Shown: positions 6,679 through 8,237 of the stretch, in pieces
Layout: each line of letters starts with the position of its first letter
How positions within the stretch are numbered: position 1 is the stretch's first letter
DNA from: Streptosporangiaceae bacterium
GTDB lineage: Bacteria > Actinomycetota > Actinomycetes > Streptosporangiales > Streptosporangiaceae
Length of the DNA stretch: 8,237 nucleotides
NCBI GenBank assembly: GCA_030041195.1
Contig: JASHOI010000580.1
Coordinates: forward strand, 1-8,237
Direction: 5' to 3'
Notes under the pieces: model-generated
Database searches by the model: none
Seen by the model: the letters and a program-made list of their open reading frames with translations, nothing else
What the model was told of the DNA's origin: nothing
Program-made: the position numbers and the translations under genes

Positions 6679-7421
6679 GACAGCACCTCCTCGTCGGTCG
6701 CGCGGGGGCCGACCAGGTCGATGAACGCGCGCTGCAGCGTCTTGCCGCCGCGCACCTCGTCGATGGTGCCGGTCGCCACTATCTTGCCCTTGTCGATGAT
6801 GGACACGTGGTCGCAGATCTGCTCGACCAGCTCCATGACGTGGCTGGAGAACAGGACGGTCGAGCCCGACCCGACGAAGCGGGTCAGCAGCCGGCGGATC
6901 ACGTCGGCCGAGATCGGGTCGACGCCTTCGAGCGGCTCGTCCAGGAACAGCACCGAAGGGTTGTGGATCAGGGCGCAGCCGAGCATGGCCTTCTTGCGCA
7001 TGCCGGTGGAGTAGTCCGCGACCAGGCGCTTGGCGTCCTCGGTCAGGTCGAGCACGTCAAGCAGCTGCGCCGACCTGGAGCGCGCCTCGCCGGCCGGCAT
7101 GCCGCGGAGCCGCCCGGCGTATTCCAGCAGCTCCTCACCGCTCAGCCGCTCGAACAGCCTGGCCTCGGCCGGCACCACCCCGATGACCGCCTTGACGCGT
7201 GGCGGGTCGGCCCACATATCCATCCCGTTGATCAGGATCCGGCCGCCGTCCGGCCGCAGCAGCCCGGTCATCATCGACAGCGAGGTGGTTTTCCCCGCCC
7301 CGTTCGGCCCGACCAGCCCGGCGAGCGAACCGGCCGCGATCTCCAGGTCGATGCCCGCCACCGCCTCCTTCGCGCCGAAGCTCTTGCGCAGCCCCGTCAC
7401 TGCGATCGCTGCTTCACCCAT
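6654..7421 (-). CDS. ABC transporter ATP-binding protein (ABC-2 exporter type)
   Basis: ATPase subunit of 255 residues that powers the adjacent permease. Walker A GPNGAGKTT is at 38-46 (Lys44). The signature is the variant YSTGM at 137-141 in place of LSGGQ, a form common in ABC-2 exporters. Walker B VLFLDEP at 157-163 has catalytic Glu162, the D-loop is GVDP at 166-169, and the switch His is 194 (SSH). The Q-loop glutamine is not seen: the region reads GVVPAEARLF (81-90), so Ala/Glu stand where Gln usually is. Residues ~220-255 form a short C-terminal tail (ATDEEVLSWLGSSSS). GGGGAGG stands five bases upstream of ATG 7421. It is the first gene of a two-gene operon read from the AT-rich promoter at 7445-7479. 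No regulator is encoded next to it. Confidence 0.93.
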   Translation of the reverse strand: MGEAAIAVTGLRKSFGAKEAVAGIDLEIAAGSLAGLVGPNGAGKTTSLSMMTGLLRPDGGRILINGMDMWADPPRVKAVIGVVPAEARLFERLSGEELLEYAGRLRGMPAGEARSRSAQLLDVLDLTEDAKRLVADYSTGMRKKAMLGCALIHNPSVLFLDEPLEGVDPISADVIRRLLTRFVGSGSTVLFSSHVMELVEQICDHVSIIDKGKIVATGTIDEVRGGKTLQRAFIDLVGPRATDEEVLSWLGSSSS

Positions 7422-7444
7422 CTCTGCCTCCCCGGCTATCGTTG

Positions 7445-7471
7445 TATCAAGAGCTTATCATTCTGATATCA
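7445..7471. promoter_or_regulatory. Three phased TATCA/TGATA elements overlapping the exporter promoter
   Basis: TATCA occurs at 7445-7449, 7456-7460 and 7467-7471, each exactly 11 bp from the next, so all three face the same side of the helix. The last forms part of a perfect 8-bp palindrome, TGATATCA (7464-7471). They cover the expected start site, the -10 box and the spacer of the minus-strand promoter, which suits a repressor-binding array. No candidate regulator gene is adjacent. Confidence 0.4.
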
Positions 7472-7479
7472 TATTTCAA
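7452..7479 (-). promoter_or_regulatory. Promoter of the ABC exporter operon
   Basis: Read on the minus strand, TTGAAA (7474-7479) and TAAGCT (7452-7457) form a sigma-70-like -35/-10 pair with a 16-base spacer. Transcription should begin near 7445, giving a leader of about 24 bases that carries the ATPase Shine-Dalgarno. The stretch is strikingly AT-rich for this genome. Confidence 0.55.
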
Positions 7480-7515
7480 GTGTGATCCGCGGCACGCAGC
7501 CCGGACGGCCTCAGC

Positions 7516-7563
7516 GCCGCTGCGGCCCTCTCGGGCTAGCCGCTGCGGCCCTCTCGGGCTAGC
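7516..7563. repeat. Perfect 23-bp tandem duplication (two copies)
   Basis: Bases 7516-7538 and 7539-7561 are identical 23-mers starting GCCGCTGCGG and ending CTCTCGGGCTA; two further bases (7562-7563) continue the match. Perfect identity suggests a recent event. Each unit contains a small GCCC-TCTC-GGGC hairpin, and CTAGCC at 7536-7541 can pair with GGCTAG at 7557-7562. As 23 is not a multiple of three, the duplication shifts any reading frame crossing it, and it does so for the small minus-strand ORF ending here. Confidence 0.9.
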
Positions 7564-7637
7564 TGCCGGGCGATACCGGCCGGATCGCCAGGGAACTTAT
7601 CGAGCATCTCTTGCCACTGGGCGCGCGACGGGTCCAT
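7536..7637 (-). CDS. Possible small protein, 33 aa, cut short by the tandem duplication
   Basis: Not recognised. ATG at 7637 has AAGG five bases upstream and opens a 33-codon frame beginning MDPSRAQWQEML and ending AREGRSG; the TAG stop (7536-7538) is formed at the junction of the two 23-bp repeat units. The composition looks protein-like (Trp, Asp/Glu/Arg, amphipathic pattern) and about three quarters of third positions are G or C, below the best genes here. If one repeat unit were removed, the frame would run on for 22 more codons (SGAEAVRAAC and so on) to a TGA inside the exporter promoter. It could therefore be a real small gene, a broken one, or chance. It would be read in the same direction as the ABC exporter, upstream of it. 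Confidence 0.25.
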   Translation of the reverse strand: MDPSRAQWQEMLDKFPGDPAGIARQLAREGRSG

Positions 7638-7705
7638 GGTGACCTTGAGACGGCTCTGAACAGGGTCTTACGGCAGCCAGGGGACGAAACGCGGAGGTGG
7701 TTACC

Positions 7706-8237
7706 GTGCCGGTAGGCGCGAACCCGTTGGCATACAACAGCCTGTGGCAGATCAGGACGGACACCTGGTCCAGCCTGGAGGAGGCCACCGCCCAGCTGGC
7801 CCTCGCCTGCGCCCAGCAGCGGCCCCTCGAGCCGCTGACCCATGCGGTCACCGAGCTGTCCAACGTCCTCGGCCCGATCGAGCGATTCTGGGCCTTCCCC
7901 GGGCCCCAGGCCTTCACCAGGCTCCGGCGGCTGTTCGTCGCGGGCAAGTACGACCGGCTCGCCGTCGCGGTGGCCGGGTTCAACCGGGTGCTGGCCACCG
8001 ACAACTACCGCAGCAGCCTGGCCTGGGACCTGGCCGTCGACGACGACGCATACGAGCGCGACGCGCGAACGCCGGCGGATCAGGCCAGGTCCGAACGCCC
8101 CTACTTCGAGGTCCTCGTGGTCGAGGACATGAGCGAAGAGCAGGAGCGCGCGCTGCGCGAGGAGCTCCGCCGGTGGCGCCGCCCCGACGACCAGTTCTTC
8201 TACGAGATCGTCGTGGTGTCCAGCTTCGAGGAGGCGG
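7706..8237 (+). CDS. Probable Orn/Lys/Arg-type decarboxylase, N-terminal part only (runs off the edge)
   Basis: 177 codons are visible without a stop. GTG 7706 follows GGAGGT (7693-7698) with a seven-base spacer; an in-frame GTG at 7697 overlaps that site and is less likely. Residues 1-~130 are a helical, soluble region with no signal peptide or membrane segment (MPVGANPLAYNSLWQIRTDT, then LTHAVTELSNVLGPIERFW and GKYDRLAVAVAGFNRVL). Residues ~133-177 read YFEVLVVEDMSEEQERALRE, then FFYEIVVVSSFEEA. This strand-helix-strand arrangement resembles the response-regulator-like wing domain that starts PLP-dependent ornithine/lysine/arginine decarboxylases, where a strand ending in a SF(D/E)(D/E)A motif follows the first helix. 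Such enzymes would make a polyamine or diamine from a basic amino acid. The PLP domain is outside the window, so the assignment rests on the wing-like segment and on my memory of long actinobacterial members; an unrelated protein with a receiver-like domain is possible. Confidence 0.6.
   Translation, partial: MPVGANPLAYNSLWQIRTDTWSSLEEATAQLALACAQQRPLEPLTHAVTELSNVLGPIERFWAFPGPQAFTRLRRLFVAGKYDRLAVAVAGFNRVLATDNYRSSLAWDLAVDDDAYERDARTPADQARSERPYFEVLVVEDMSEEQERALREELRRWRRPDDQFFYEIVVVSSFEEA

Noticed and set aside
5338..7014. Long plus-strand open frame (558 codons) opposite the ABC permease and ATPase
   Set aside because: Its product is low-complexity, rich in Arg/Gln/Gly/Glu, with no domain. It is the antisense shadow of two well-supported genes in GC-rich DNA.
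7516..7563. Rho-independent terminator formed by the repeat hairpins
   Set aside because: The stems are short, no T-run follows on either strand, and the only genes that could use it point away or start nearby.
7645..7673. Promoter for the decarboxylase-like gene (TTGAGA, then TTACGG at 17 bp)
   Set aside because: The -10 word matches poorly and the composition gives many such pairs by chance.

Overview
The window is very GC-rich, with strong G/C bias at third codon positions, Shine-Dalgarno sites of the GGAGG type, and families typical of high-GC Actinomycetota (MmyB-like regulator beside an SDR, many TetR regulators, a two-gene ABC-2 exporter). It most likely comes from the chromosome of a filamentous or related actinomycete; the genus cannot be told from what is visible. 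There are no rRNA, tRNA, CRISPR or complete insertion-sequence features.

Layout, left to right. (1) 1-593, minus: a TetR-family regulator cut by the left edge, divergent from (2) an AMP-forming acyl-CoA ligase on the plus strand (743-2272). They share an AT-rich control region with two 11-bp-spaced direct repeats. (3) 2307-3167, minus: an XRE/MmyB-type regulator, divergent from (4) a classical short-chain dehydrogenase/reductase (3364-4191, plus). This is a common regulator/target pairing. (5) 4214-5067: a decay zone. A TetR gene (minus) has lost its extreme N-terminus and carries an internal frameshift or deletion. It abuts head-to-head the C-terminal half of a LivF-type branched-chain amino-acid ABC ATPase (plus) that lacks Walker A. 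The simplest reading is one deletion that removed both 5' ends and everything between. (6) 5086-7421, minus: a translationally coupled ABC exporter operon, with the ATPase first and a polytopic permease second, under an AT-rich promoter carrying three TGATA elements at exact 11-bp spacing. (7) 7422-7705: intergenic, with a perfect 23-bp tandem duplication that places a stop codon in a possible small minus-strand ORF. (8) 7706-8237, plus: the N-terminal part of a protein that looks like a long actinobacterial Orn/Lys/Arg decarboxylase, cut by the right edge.

The genes do not form one pathway. The window reads as four independent regulator/effector or transport modules separated by a deletion scar. 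I see no convincing new multi-gene system. The items most worth checking are the double-truncation junction near 4711-4720, the 23-bp duplication and small ORF, the phased TGATA operator candidate, and the N-terminal extension of the edge decarboxylase-like protein.
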